A DNA stretch of 64,000 nucleotides from Bradyrhizobium sp. 1 (GTDB lineage Bacteria; Pseudomonadota; Alphaproteobacteria; Rhizobiales; Xanthobacteraceae). Of the stretch, positions 28,676 to 37,521 are shown piece after piece. Position 1 is the first letter of the stretch; every line of letters begins with the position of its first letter. The notes under the pieces were generated by a model. That model searched no databases. It had not been told where the DNA came from and saw nothing but the letters and a program-made list of their open reading frames with translations. Made by a program: the position numbers and the translations under genes. Where the stretch lies: the NCBI RefSeq assembly GCF_023073315.1, contig NZ_JADPJH010000018.1, positions 431,524 through 495,523 on the forward strand, in the 5' to 3' direction.

Positions 28676-29659
28676 ATGGCGGTCTACACCGACGTTGCCG
28701 CCGACGAGCTTGCGGATTTCTTGAAGCAATACGATATCGGCGAGCTGCTCTCCTACAAGGGCATCGCCGAGGGCGTCGAAAACACCAACTTCCTGCTGCA
28801 CACCAGCAAAGGGTCGTTCATCCTCACGCTCTACGAGAAGCGCGTGGCGAAGAACGATCTGCCGTTCTTCCTGGCGCTGATGACGCATCTTGCCGAGCAC
28901 GGCATCAATTGCCCGTTGCCGGTAAAGGGAAGCGACGGCGAGGCGCTGCGCGAGCTGTCGGGACGCCCCGCCGCGATCATCACCTTTCTCGAAGGCGTCT
29001 GGCCGCGCAAGCCCAACGCGACCCATTGCGCCGGCGTCGGCGAGGGGCTGGCCCGGATGCATCTGGCCGGCGCGAACTTTGCGATCAAGCGTGCGAACGC
29101 GCTTTCGGTTGCGGGCTGGCGGCCGCTGTTCGATGCTGCGTCAGCACGGGCCGACGAAGTCCAGCCGGGCCTACGCGCATTCCTCGCAGCCGAGCTCGAC
29201 TATCTCTCTGGCGGCGTCTGGCCGAACGATCTGCCCGAGGGCGTGATCCACGCCGACCTCTTCAACGACAACGTCTTCTTCCTCGGCGACAAGCTGTCGG
29301 GGATCATCGACTTCACCTTCGCCTGCAACGACATGCTGGCCTATGACGTCGCAATCTGCCTCAACGCCTGGTGTTTCGAGCCGGATCACTCCTTCAACGT
29401 CACCAAGGCGCGCGCTTTCCTCAACGCCTACGGCCGGGTGCGCAAGCTGAGCGAAGTCGAAGAGGCCGCGCTGCCGCTGCTGGCGCGTGGTGCTGCGATC
29501 CGCTTCCTGCTGACGCGGCTGGTCGACTGGCTCAACGTGCCGGAGGGTGCGCTGGTCAAGCCGAAGGATCCGCTGGAGTATTTTCGCAAGCTGCGCTTCC
29601 ACCAGAGCGTTTCCAGCGTGCGCGATTACGGGCTGATGCCGTCAGGACTGGTCGCGTGA
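28676..29659 (+). CDS. thrB: Homoserine kinase, type II (ThrB)
   Basis: 327 residues. The fold is that of choline kinase/APH proteins, as for alphaproteobacterial homoserine kinases. Motifs are [18 protein letters not shown] near the N-terminus and the catalytic loop [17 protein letters not shown] followed by [19 protein letters not shown]. It phosphorylates L-homoserine on the way to threonine. The stop overlaps the start of rnhA (GTGA), and the start is six bases after ispH, so the three genes are co-transcribed and translationally coupled. Confidence 0.95.
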   Translation: MAVYTDVAADELADFLKQYDIGELLSYKGIAEGVENTNFLLHTSKGSFILTLYEKRVAKNDLPFFLALMTHLAEHGINCPLPVKGSDGEALRELSGRPAAIITFLEGVWPRKPNATHCAGVGEGLARMHLAGANFAIKRANALSVAGWRPLFDAASARADEVQPGLRAFLAAELDYLSGGVWPNDLPEGVIHADLFNDNVFFLGDKLSGIIDFTFACNDMLAYDVAICLNAWCFEPDHSFNVTKARAFLNAYGRVRKLSEVEEAALPLLARGAAIRFLLTRLVDWLNVPEGALVKPKDPLEYFRKLRFHQSVSSVRDYGLMPSGLVA

Positions 29660-30120
29660 GCGAGCTTCCCAATGTCACGATCTATACCGATGGCGCCTGC
29701 TCGGGAAATCCCGGGCCGGGCGGTTGGGGCGCCATCCTGAAGTTCGGCGACAAGGAAAAAGAGCTGAACGGCGGCGAACGCCACACCACCAACAACCAGA
29801 TGGAGTTGATGGCGGCGATCTCCGCGCTCGAAGCGCTGAAAAAGCCGTGCACCGTCGATCTCTACACCGACAGCCAGTATGTGCGTCAGGGCATCACCAG
29901 CTGGATCCACGGCTGGAAGCGCAACGGCTGGCGCACCGCCGACAAGAAGCCGGTGAAGAATGTCGAGCTATGGCAGCGCCTCGACGCCGCGCTGAAAGCG
30001 CATGACGTGCGCTGGCACTGGGTCAAGGGCCACGCCGGCCATCCGGAGAACGAGCGGGCGGATCAGCTGGCACGTGATGGCGTCGCGATGGCGCGGACGC
30101 AGCAGAGGGTGGCGAAGTAG
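29656..30120 (+). CDS. rnhA: Ribonuclease HI
   Basis: 154 residues from GTG 29656, overlapping the thrB stop. Catalytic acids: Asp12 in [17 protein letters not shown], Glu50 in [12 protein letters not shown], Asp72 in LYTDSQYV, and a later Asp in [11 protein letters not shown]; the handle-region [10 protein letters not shown] is also present. It degrades the RNA strand of RNA-DNA hybrids. It closes the ispH-thrB-rnhA operon, an order widely conserved in this group. A palindromic element follows its stop. Confidence 0.97.
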   Translation: MSELPNVTIYTDGACSGNPGPGGWGAILKFGDKEKELNGGERHTTNNQMELMAAISALEALKKPCTVDLYTDSQYVRQGITSWIHGWKRNGWRTADKKPVKNVELWQRLDAALKAHDVRWHWVKGHAGHPENERADQLARDGVAMARTQQRVAK

Positions 30121-30149
30121 GGCGACGCGCTATCGGCGTCGCCCGGTTT

Positions 30150-30242
30150 CGTAGGGTGGGCAAAGCGAAGCGTGCCCACCACTTCTTCTAAATCGAGAAA
30201 AGATGGTGGGCACGGCGCTGACGCGCCTTTGCCCACCCTACG
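30150..30242. repeat. Extragenic palindrome (CGTAGGGTGGGCAAAG type)
   Basis: Outer arms 30150-30165 and 30227-30242 pair perfectly over 16 bp; inner arms 30171-30181 (CGTGCCCACCA) and 30204-30214 also pair. It lies between the convergent rnhA and peroxiredoxin genes and may terminate both. Confidence 0.88.
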
Positions 30243-30277
30243 GCACTTCCCGCTTCGAAGGAGTCGGCGCCTAAAGC

Positions 30278-30763
30278 TTACAGCTGCCCGAGCAGCGTAT
30301 CGCCGCCGGAGACCTCGACCTTGCCGGGCATCGCTTCGAGGTTCAGCTTCTTGACCACGCCGTCCTCGACCAGCATCGAATAGCGCTTGGAGCGGATGCC
30401 GAGGCCGTTGCCGGAGGCGTCGAGCTCCATGCCGATCGCCTTGGCGAAGTCGGCATTGCCGTCGGCCAGGAAGATGGCCTCGTCGCGCTGGTCGGTGTCG
30501 CGCTTCCAGGCGTTCATGACGAAGGCGTCGTTGACGGAGACGATCGCGATGGTATCGACGCCCTTGTCCTTCATGGCATAGGCGTTGAGGAAGATGCTCG
30601 GCAGGTGCATCTTGTGGCAGGTGCCGGTGTAGGCGCCGGGCACCGCGAACAGCGCCACCTTCTTGCCCTTGAAGATATCGTCGGTGGTCTTCACCTGCGG
30701 GCCTTCCGCCGTCATCACGCGGAATTTCGCCTCGGGCAGCTTTTCGCCAGTCTGGATCGCCAT
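30278..30763 (-). CDS. Peroxiredoxin, Prx5 type
   Basis: 161 residues from ATG 30763 with GGGAG upstream. The peroxidatic cysteine is Cys49 in VPGAYTGTCHKMHLP, where the usual PGAFTPTCS is changed at two positions. The following CHKMHLPS retains the family spacing, and VNDAFVMNAWKRD matches the Prx5 group. It reduces hydrogen and organic peroxides with glutathione or a glutaredoxin-like donor in the cytoplasm. No second conserved cysteine is visible, so a one-Cys mechanism is likely. Confidence 0.92.
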   Translation of the reverse strand: MAIQTGEKLPEAKFRVMTAEGPQVKTTDDIFKGKKVALFAVPGAYTGTCHKMHLPSIFLNAYAMKDKGVDTIAIVSVNDAFVMNAWKRDTDQRDEAIFLADGNADFAKAIGMELDASGNGLGIRSKRYSMLVEDGVVKKLNLEAMPGKVEVSGGDTLLGQL

Positions 30764-30871
30764 CGTCAGTCTCCCTGGAATTCGGTCCCGCTTTGTAGAC
30801 CGTGCGGCCGGGCGGCACAATATTGCCGGAGAGGGAAGCAGTAGGGGCCTCCGCCCTTCACCGTTATGTCA

Positions 30872-31426
30872 TCAGCCCGCAAAACCGCCTTCGTCGAGGT
30901 AGGCCTGCTCCTCCTCGGTGCTGTCGCGGCCGAGAAGGCGATTGCGGTGGGGGAAGCGGCCGAACCGCCGGATGATATCGGCGTGCTCCCGGGCGTATTT
31001 CAGGTTTTCCGTATTATCGGTGCCTTGAAACAGCGCGACGCAATGCAGCTGGTCGGGCAGGTGCTCGGAATGCATGAAGGGCATGTAGAGAAATTCGAGC
31101 AGGACCGGATCGATCCTGCGATCCGCGCCCCGCTCGACGGCGCGGCGGGCGACGTCGCGTGCCAGCGCGTCGCTGGCAAACGCTTGCGGCGTGCCGCGGA
31201 ACATGTTGCGGGGAAACTGGTCGAGCACGATGACGAGCGCGAGCGCGCCGTCGTCGCTTGCCTCCCAGGATGCCAGCTCGCCGGCGGCCGCCTTCTGCCA
31301 CAGCGCAAGAAAGCGGCGCCTGACCTCCGCGTCGAACGCGCCGCTGTGCTCGTACCAGCGCTCGCGGCCGGCTTCGCGCCAAAAGGCGAGAATACCGGCC
31401 GGCGTGATGTCGCCGATTTCAGTCAT
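30872..31426 (-). CDS. DUF924 family protein
   Basis: 184 residues. The family is recognised by LVIVLDQFPRNMFRGTPQAF, LEFLYMPFMHSEHLPDQ and REHADIIRRFGRFPHRNRLL near the C-terminus. DUF924 proteins are all-helical, cytoplasmic and TPR-like; their function is unknown. It is separated by only 16 bases from the upstream fadD on the same strand, so it is probably transcribed with it. Confidence 0.88.
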   Translation of the reverse strand: MTEIGDITPAGILAFWREAGRERWYEHSGAFDAEVRRRFLALWQKAAAGELASWEASDDGALALVIVLDQFPRNMFRGTPQAFASDALARDVARRAVERGADRRIDPVLLEFLYMPFMHSEHLPDQLHCVALFQGTDNTENLKYAREHADIIRRFGRFPHRNRLLGRDSTEEEQAYLDEGGFAG

Positions 31427-31442
31427 GCATCAACGGCTCAGC

Positions 31443-33128
31443 TTAAGCCGCCTGAGCCTTCTTCTCGTCGCGAAGCTCACGGCGCAGGATCTTGCCGACA
31501 TTGGTCTTGGGCAGATCGGTGCGGAATTCGATCTGCTTCGGCACCTTGTAGCCGGTGAGCTGCTCGCGGCAGAATTTGACCACATCGTCCGCTGCAAGGT
31601 TCGGGTCCTTTTTGACCACGAACGCCTTCACCGCCTCGCCGGACCCACTGTCGGGAACGCCGATCACGGCGCATTCGAGCACGCCTGGATGGCTCGCGAT
31701 CACTTCCTCGATCTCGTTCGGATAGACGTTGAAGCCGGAGACCAGGATCATGTCCTTCTTGCGGTCGACGATCTTGGTGTAGCCGGTCTCGTCCATGATG
31801 CCGATGTCGCCGGTGCGGAAATAGCCGTCGGCGGTCATTACCTTCGCGGTCTCCTCCGGCCTGTTCCAATAGCCCGACATCACCTGCGGACCCTTGGCGC
31901 AGATCTCGCCGGGCTGGCCGAGCGGCACCTCGTTGCCGTCATCGTCGCGGATCGAGATCCAGGTCGACGGCACGGGGATGCCGATGGTGCCGTTGAACTC
32001 GGGATTGGTCGTGGTGTTGCAGGTCAGCGTCGGCGAGGTCTCCGACAGGCCGTATCCCTCCGCGATCGAGCAGCCCGTGATCGCCTTCCACTGCTCGGCG
32101 ACGGGCCGCTGCACAGCCATGCCGCCGCCATTCGAGATCTTCAGCTTGGAGAAGTCGAGCTTCTTGAAATCGGGATGGTGCATCAGGCCGTTGTAGAGCG
32201 TGTTCACGGCCGGGAAGTTGTTGACCTGGTACTTCGCAAGCTCCTTGATGAAGCCGGCGATGTCGCGGGGATTGGGGATCAGCAGATTGCAGCCGCCAGC
32301 GCGCACCGCGAGCAGGTAGCAGGCCGTCAGCGCGAAGATGTGATAGAGCGGCAGTGCGCAGACGATCAGGAGCTGGTCGACATGCGGAGGTGCTGCCATC
32401 GCAGGCTGAAGCCATGCGTCGTTCTGCAACACGTTGGCGACGATGTTGCGATGGAGCAGGGTGGCGCCCTTGGAGACGCCGGTGGTGCCGCCGGTATATT
32501 GCAGGAAAGCGACATCGCCGGGCGAGAGCTTCGGCTTGTTGAAGGCCAGAGAGCGACCGGCTGATATCGCATCGTTGAAGGACACTGCGCCCGGCAGCGA
32601 CCAGGCCGGCACCATCTTCTTCACGCGGCGCACGACGAGATTGACGATCACGCCCTTGAAGCCGAGCAGGTCGCCCATGCTGCCGACAATGACGTGCTTG
32701 ACCTGCGTCTTCGCGATCACCTGCTCGACGGTGTGGGCAAAGTTCTCCAGCACGATGACGGCTTCGGCACCGGAATCCTTGAGCTGATGCTCGAGCTCGC
32801 GCGGGGTGTAGAGCGGATTGACGTTGACGACCGCGAAGCCGGCGCGCAGCACGGCGGCGGTCGCGACCGGATATTGCAGTACGTTCGGCATCATGATGGC
32901 GACACGGGCGCCGCGTTGCAGGCCACGGCCTTGCAGGTAGGAAGCGAGCGCCAGCGACATCTGATCGAGATCGCGATAGCTGATCGACTTGTCCATGCAG
33001 ATGAACGCCTTGCGGTCGGCAAACTTGGAGAAGCTCTCCTCCAAGAGGTCGACCAGCGATGCGTATTGGGTCGGCTCGATGTCAGCAGGCACGCCGGGCG
33101 GATATTGCTTGAGCCAGATGCGCTCCAT
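31443..33128 (-). CDS. fadD: Long-chain fatty-acid-CoA ligase (FadD)
   Basis: 561 residues from ATG 33128 (GGGGAG upstream). Motifs: the P-loop QYTGGTTGVSKGATLLHRN, GYGLSETSPT, RTGDIGIMDETGY and the adenylate-forming VDRKKDMILVSGFNVYPNE; the terminal lysine motif is KTNVGKILRRELRDE. The opening (IWLKQYPPGVPADI) is typical of FadD. It converts long-chain fatty acids to acyl-CoA with ATP at the inner membrane. The DUF924 gene follows on the same strand. Confidence 0.93.
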   Translation of the reverse strand: MERIWLKQYPPGVPADIEPTQYASLVDLLEESFSKFADRKAFICMDKSISYRDLDQMSLALASYLQGRGLQRGARVAIMMPNVLQYPVATAAVLRAGFAVVNVNPLYTPRELEHQLKDSGAEAVIVLENFAHTVEQVIAKTQVKHVIVGSMGDLLGFKGVIVNLVVRRVKKMVPAWSLPGAVSFNDAISAGRSLAFNKPKLSPGDVAFLQYTGGTTGVSKGATLLHRNIVANVLQNDAWLQPAMAAPPHVDQLLIVCALPLYHIFALTACYLLAVRAGGCNLLIPNPRDIAGFIKELAKYQVNNFPAVNTLYNGLMHHPDFKKLDFSKLKISNGGGMAVQRPVAEQWKAITGCSIAEGYGLSETSPTLTCNTTTNPEFNGTIGIPVPSTWISIRDDDGNEVPLGQPGEICAKGPQVMSGYWNRPEETAKVMTADGYFRTGDIGIMDETGYTKIVDRKKDMILVSGFNVYPNEIEEVIASHPGVLECAVIGVPDSGSGEAVKAFVVKKDPNLAADDVVKFCREQLTGYKVPKQIEFRTDLPKTNVGKILRRELRDEKKAQAA

Positions 33129-33319
33129 GGAAAACTCCCCTCATTTGCCAGAGCCCGTTGTGTCTCGGGCTTGCCTCATTGCCTGCAGTATCGAGCCTGC
33201 CGGAACGGGTGGCAAGCTGTCGAGGCTTAAGACAAAGGTCCGGGAGTGGCTACTGGAATCGTCGCAAACCGCGCTCCCGCAAGTGCGAAGCGCGGGCGAT
33301 GCTTTAATTCCGAGGGGCG

Positions 33320-34774
33320 TTAACTGTTGTTGGCCGGCTTGGCTGCAACAGGCTTGGTCGCGGCCTTCGGCTTGGCGGGCTTCGCAGGCTGATCGGCGCT
33401 TACCGCAGGCTTCGCTGCCGCATCAGGCTTGGCCGCGGCGTGCTTTGTGCCGGCCGGTTTGGCTGCGGTCTTCGCATCAGGCTTGGTACCAGATTTGGCG
33501 GCATCCGGCTTCGCCGCCGCCGTCTTGGCACCCGCGTCTTTGGGTTTGTCGGCGGCGTCGGGCTTCTTGGCGACGCGCGACTTCTTGCCACGCGGTTTGG
33601 CTGTCGTCTGCTGGTCGGCATCGGCTGCGACCGCGGCGATCAGGGCGGTGCCGGTGCGGGTCGGGCCGGTATAGACCAGCACGGGTTCGGCCGCCGCAGC
33701 CGCCGTGGCCATCAGTTCGGAGGCCTTCATCAGCGGTGGCTGCAGGCCGGCCGTGAAGAAGGTGACCTGGGCTTCGCCGCCAGTGGCGGAGGCCGATCCG
33801 GACGTGCCGCCATTGGTGGCGATCAGCGCATCGTCATCGTCGCTGGCCGGCCGCTTGCGATGGCCGCCGCACATGTCCTCGCGCAAATTCGGCGGCGAGG
33901 CGTCGACCGGCACCAGCTTGTCGACGGTCCCGAGCGAGGGGCGGAGCCAGGTGAGATTGTCTTGGGCGAAGCCGCGCTCGAGCAGCTGCGCCGCCTTCAC
34001 CGCGCGCGCGGTGCCGGAATTGGCGCCGAGCACCACGGCGATCAGCCGTCGGCCGTTGCGCGTGGCGGAGGCGACGAGATTATAGCCGGAGGCACAGATG
34101 AAGCCGGTCTTGAAACCGTCGGCGCCGGGATAGCGGCCGATCAGCTTGTTGAAATTACCGGTGACGCGCTTGCCGAAGCGGATCGCCGGGATGTGTACGA
34201 AATATTCGTATTCCGGCAGGTCGCGCAGGAACGAGCGGGCGAGAATGCCAAGGTCGCGCGCGGACGTGATTTGGCCGTCGGCGGGCAGGCCGTTCGGATT
34301 GACGTAGCTCGTCTGCGTCATGCCGAGCTTTTGTGCGGTATCGTTCATCATCGCGGAGAAGCCGTCGATCGAGCCGCCGACGCCTTCGGCAAGCACCACG
34401 GCCATGTCGTTCGCCGACTTGACCATCATCATCTTCAGCGCGTTGTCGACGGTGAGCTGTGTTCCCGGACGGAACCCCATCTTCGATGGCGATTGCGAGG
34501 CGGCGGTCGGCGACACCGTGATCAGCGTGTCGAGCGTGAGCTTGCCGTCCTTCACCGCCTTCAGCGTCACATAGGCGGTCATGATCTTGGTGACCGACGC
34601 GGGATACCACGGGATGGTCGCGTTCTCCGCCTGCAACACCTTGCCGCTATCAGCTTCGATCAGCAGCAGCGCTTCGGCACTCGCCGCGCGCGGCGCGAGC
34701 AATGCGGCGCATGCGAGGGACGCAGCGAACAGGTTGAACAGCGATTTGCGAAGCAGCGGACGAAGGGCGTGCAC
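33320..34774 (-). CDS. D-alanyl-D-alanine carboxypeptidase with Lys/Ala/Pro-rich tail
   Basis: 484 residues from GTG 34774. A signal peptide ends near ASAEA (residue 34). Active-site motifs of class-C low-mass PBPs: S60-x-x-K63 in YPASVTKIMTAY, S120-A-N in VKSANDMAVVL, and K222-T-G in GFKTGFICASGYN. It removes the terminal D-Ala of peptidoglycan stems. The last 110 residues are low complexity (AKPDAAKSGTKPDAKTAAKP and similar), resembling a histone-like or wall-binding tail rather than the usual PBP5 membrane anchor. Confidence 0.9.
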   Translation of the reverse strand: MHALRPLLRKSLFNLFAASLACAALLAPRAASAEALLLIEADSGKVLQAENATIPWYPASVTKIMTAYVTLKAVKDGKLTLDTLITVSPTAASQSPSKMGFRPGTQLTVDNALKMMMVKSANDMAVVLAEGVGGSIDGFSAMMNDTAQKLGMTQTSYVNPNGLPADGQITSARDLGILARSFLRDLPEYEYFVHIPAIRFGKRVTGNFNKLIGRYPGADGFKTGFICASGYNLVASATRNGRRLIAVVLGANSGTARAVKAAQLLERGFAQDNLTWLRPSLGTVDKLVPVDASPPNLREDMCGGHRKRPASDDDDALIATNGGTSGSASATGGEAQVTFFTAGLQPPLMKASELMATAAAAAEPVLVYTGPTRTGTALIAAVAADADQQTTAKPRGKKSRVAKKPDAADKPKDAGAKTAAAKPDAAKSGTKPDAKTAAKPAGTKHAAAKPDAAAKPAVSADQPAKPAKPKAATKPVAAKPANNS

Positions 34775-34963
34775 TATCCGATTCCGGTCCTTGGAGATCC
34801 GCCTGATACGGTCGGTTCTCGTGATCTGATGTTCGGTTCTGAAATCCGGCGCCGCCGCTTGCGGCGTCGCAAACCTATACCGGCTCTTGCGTCGAGAATA
34901 GGGGCATCAGCCGGGTATTCCGCAATGAAGTAGGCCGAATTTCGACGGCCGTACGGGGACTTG

Positions 34964-36760
34964 CTAGGGGGATTTGACGGCTGTCGCAGCAGCCTCGGCT
35001 GCCGTCACACTGGCCCGTGTCGTCTCCTGAACCATGAACTGGGCCCTGGCGAGCTCGGCGAAATGGCCGCCTTTGGCCACGAGTTCATCGAAAGTTCCGC
35101 TTTCGATCACGCGCCCGTTCTCGAACACCAGAATTCGCGTGGCGTTGCGGATGGTGGAGAGGCGGTGGGCGATCACGAAAGTGGTGCGGCCCTTCATCAC
35201 TTCGTCGAGAGCGGCATTCACCTTGGTCTCGGTCACGGCGTCGAGTGCGCTGGTGGCCTCGTCCAGGATCAGGAGCGGCGGATCCTTCAGCAGCGCGCGG
35301 GCGATCGACAGCCGCTGTCGCTCGCCGCCGGACAGCATGCGGCCACGCTCGCCGGCATTGGTACTGAAGCCGCCGCTGCGCTCGATGAAGTCAAGCGCCT
35401 GCGCACGCTCCGCGGCCTTGCGCATCTCGGCCTCCGTCGCATCCGGCTTGCCGACGCGCAGGTTCTCCTCGATCGAGCGGTTGAACAGCAGTGCTTCCTG
35501 GAACACGACGCCGATGTTCCGCCGCAGCGAGGTCAGCGTCACGCCGCGCACGTCCATGCCATCGATCCTGATGAAGCCGGATTGCGGGTCGAAGGCGCGG
35601 TGCAGCAGCGCGATCGCGGTCGATTTGCCGGCGCCGGTCGGACCGACCAGCGCGATGGTCTGGCCGGGCAGCGCGGTGAAGGAGAGATCCTCGATCGCCG
35701 GTCGCTTGCCGTCATAGGAGAAAGTGACGTCGTTGAACTCGACGAGGCCTGACAGCCGGCCGGCATCGATCGCGTCGGGCCGGTCGTGCACCGCGGGCAC
35801 GGCGTCGAGCACGTTGAAGAACTCGCGCAGGCGCGGCGCTTCCATGAACACGTTGTTGATGAAGCTCACGACCTGCTCGAGCTTCTGAATCAGCATCGTC
35901 GCAAAGCTCACGAACATCACGATCTCGCCGACCGAAGTGAGCCCCTGATCGTGCAGGGCGATGCCGAGCGAAAAGATCGCGAGCACCGTGATGGTGGTGG
36001 AAGCGCGCGTGATGACGGTGACGAGCGCCCACCAGGACAGTACCGGCATCTGCGCGGCCAGCAGATCGTCGGCGATGGAGCGCAGTCCCTTCACCTCGGA
36101 TTCGACGCGCACGAAGCTCTGCACCAGCGCGACGTTGCCGAGCGCGTCGGAGGCGCGGGCGGAGAGCTCGCTGTATTGTTCCTCGACCTCCATCTGCATG
36201 CCGAAGGTCTTGCGCACCACGAACGTCGTCAGCACCGTGAAGACGATGCAGAGCACGAACAGCAGGATCGCCATCCGCCAGTTCAGATAGAGCGACAGCG
36301 GCAGCAGCACCACGACCGACAGGATCGCGGCGAAATGCTCGCGGAAGAAGCCGAGCCAGAGCCGCCACAGCGCATCGGTGCCGTTGAGCATGACCTTCAT
36401 CAACCGGCCCGAATGGGTGCCGGAGTGGAAGGTGAGCGGCAGTTGCAGAATGTGTTCGAAATAGTCCGTCAGCACCGCCTGGCGCTGGCGGTGGGAGAGC
36501 CGGTCCGCCTGCAAGGCCACGATTGCGCTACAGGCGATGGTGAACAGCCCGAACGCCACCCAGGCTATCAGGAACGGCCAGGCCGAGCTGGAGCCTGCCA
36601 CCGTCTTGCCGGAGAGCACGTCGACGATCCGGCCGAACAGCACGGGTTCCGCGAACTGCGAGGCCGCCAGCAGCAGATTGGCGACAGCGAGCAGCCAGCC
36701 GAGCCGCGCCTCCTTGCCGAGCAGCTCGAGAACGCGGGTGTAAAGGCTGAAGATGGACAT
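34964..36760 (-). CDS. ndvA: Cyclic beta-(1,2)-glucan exporter, ABC ATPase/permease (NdvA-like)
   Basis: 598 residues, a half-transporter with six membrane helices followed by one ATPase. The start ([20 protein letters not shown]) and [18 protein letters not shown] match NdvA/ChvA of rhizobia and agrobacteria closely. ATPase motifs: Walker [12 protein letters not shown], signature [12 protein letters not shown], Walker [14 protein letters not shown]-loop VIAHRLST. As a homodimer it exports cyclic glucans to the periplasm, important in osmotic adaptation and plant interaction. No glucan synthase (NdvB) gene is adjacent. Confidence 0.9.
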   Translation of the reverse strand: MSIFSLYTRVLELLGKEARLGWLLAVANLLLAASQFAEPVLFGRIVDVLSGKTVAGSSSAWPFLIAWVAFGLFTIACSAIVALQADRLSHRQRQAVLTDYFEHILQLPLTFHSGTHSGRLMKVMLNGTDALWRLWLGFFREHFAAILSVVVLLPLSLYLNWRMAILLFVLCIVFTVLTTFVVRKTFGMQMEVEEQYSELSARASDALGNVALVQSFVRVESEVKGLRSIADDLLAAQMPVLSWWALVTVITRASTTITVLAIFSLGIALHDQGLTSVGEIVMFVSFATMLIQKLEQVVSFINNVFMEAPRLREFFNVLDAVPAVHDRPDAIDAGRLSGLVEFNDVTFSYDGKRPAIEDLSFTALPGQTIALVGPTGAGKSTAIALLHRAFDPQSGFIRIDGMDVRGVTLTSLRRNIGVVFQEALLFNRSIEENLRVGKPDATEAEMRKAAERAQALDFIERSGGFSTNAGERGRMLSGGERQRLSIARALLKDPPLLILDEATSALDAVTETKVNAALDEVMKGRTTFVIAHRLSTIRNATRILVFENGRVIESGTFDELVAKGGHFAELARAQFMVQETTRASVTAAEAAATAVKSP

Positions 36761-36833
36761 GCGGGCGAAGAACCGTGAGGAGGTCGTCAGTCAACCAGTT
36801 GAATGGCTGTAAGACTACACTGGTGTGGACGGC

Positions 36834-37145
36834 TCAGGCCACCTTCAAGGTGGGGATATGACTGACGTCCACCGTCTGTTCTGCGTGCCAGGTGTCGTGG
36901 GCCGCCTGCATCCGGACCCAGATTCCGGCCCCGCCTCCAAACAGCTTTCCGACGCGGACCGCCACCTCCGGAGACAGCGGCTTCTTCTCCTCCATGATGT
37001 CGTGAAGGTGCTGCCGCGAGATGCCCAACAGGCGCGCGATCTCGACCTTGGTCTTGCCCGAGGCCGGCAGCATGTCCTCGCGAAGCACCGCGCCAGGATG
37101 AACGGGACAGCGCCGGGGATTTCTCTTGGCAGTGTATTCGACCAT
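36834..37145 (-). CDS. higA: HigA-type antitoxin (XRE-family HTH)
   Basis: 103 residues from ATG 37145, preceded by GGAG. PVHPGAVLREDMLPASG opens the HigA/VapI-type domain and VEIARLLGISRQHLHDIMEE is the helix-turn-helix. It binds HigB to neutralise it and represses the shared promoter. It follows the toxin gene by 34 bases, the reverse order (toxin first) that defines higBA modules. The upstream longer frame overlaps the toxin and is not used. Confidence 0.92.
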   Translation of the reverse strand: MVEYTAKRNPRRCPVHPGAVLREDMLPASGKTKVEIARLLGISRQHLHDIMEEKKPLSPEVAVRVGKLFGGGAGIWVRMQAAHDTWHAEQTVDVSHIPTLKVA

Positions 37146-37179
37146 GGCAGCTCCACGCCGAGACAGTCCCGGCTCGGTG

Positions 37180-37455
37180 TTAGTGATATTGCTCGAAATC
37201 GACCCGATGGGCGTCACCATTCTCGAATTCGAAGGTGATGCACCAGGGTCCATTCACATGGACCGTGTACCTGGCCGGCTTGCCGTGCAGACGATGGAAG
37301 TCGAAGCCGAGCACATTCATGTCCTCGGAAAGCGTGGCGCTGTCGAGTTGATCGAGCCGCCGCAGGATTCTGGCGTGCATCTTTGAATCGATCTTCGCTG
37401 TCTTTCCCTTGGACCAGAGATCGCCAAGAGCCTTGTTCCGGAAGGATTTTATCAA
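37180..37455 (-). CDS. higB: HigB-type toxin (RelE/ParE superfamily mRNA interferase)
   Basis: 91 residues. IKSFRNKALGDLWSKGKTAK is the HigB opening, and NVLGFDFHRLHGKPARYTV with PWCITFEFENGDAHRVDF covers the RelE-fold core. HigB cleaves mRNA on the ribosome. The start is TTG 37455, a weak codon that may limit toxin yield; no strong Shine-Dalgarno is seen. A promoter with an embedded inverted repeat lies directly upstream. All expected positions are present, so the pair looks intact. Confidence 0.92.
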   Translation of the reverse strand: MIKSFRNKALGDLWSKGKTAKIDSKMHARILRRLDQLDSATLSEDMNVLGFDFHRLHGKPARYTVHVNGPWCITFEFENGDAHRVDFEQYH

Positions 37456-37482
37456 GGTGTCGCCAAAATCCGATTCCGCGGC

Positions 37483-37511
37483 AATGTAAGCTATTTGCTT
37501 ACGAAAGTCAA
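37483..37511 (-). promoter_or_regulatory. higBA promoter with embedded operator
   Basis: On the minus strand TTGACT (37511-37506), a 17-base spacer and TACATT (37488-37483) form a near-consensus sigma-70 promoter. A perfect 6-bp inverted repeat, GTAAGC-AAATA-GCTTAC as read on this strand (37502-37486), spans the spacer and -10 box. Binding of HigA there would block RNA polymerase. Confidence 0.75.
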
Positions 37512-37521
37512 GGTCGGATGC

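Noticed and set aside
33440..34933. 497-codon plus-strand frame opposite the carboxypeptidase
   Set aside because: The other strand holds the complete SxxK, SxN and KTG triad; this frame has no motif.
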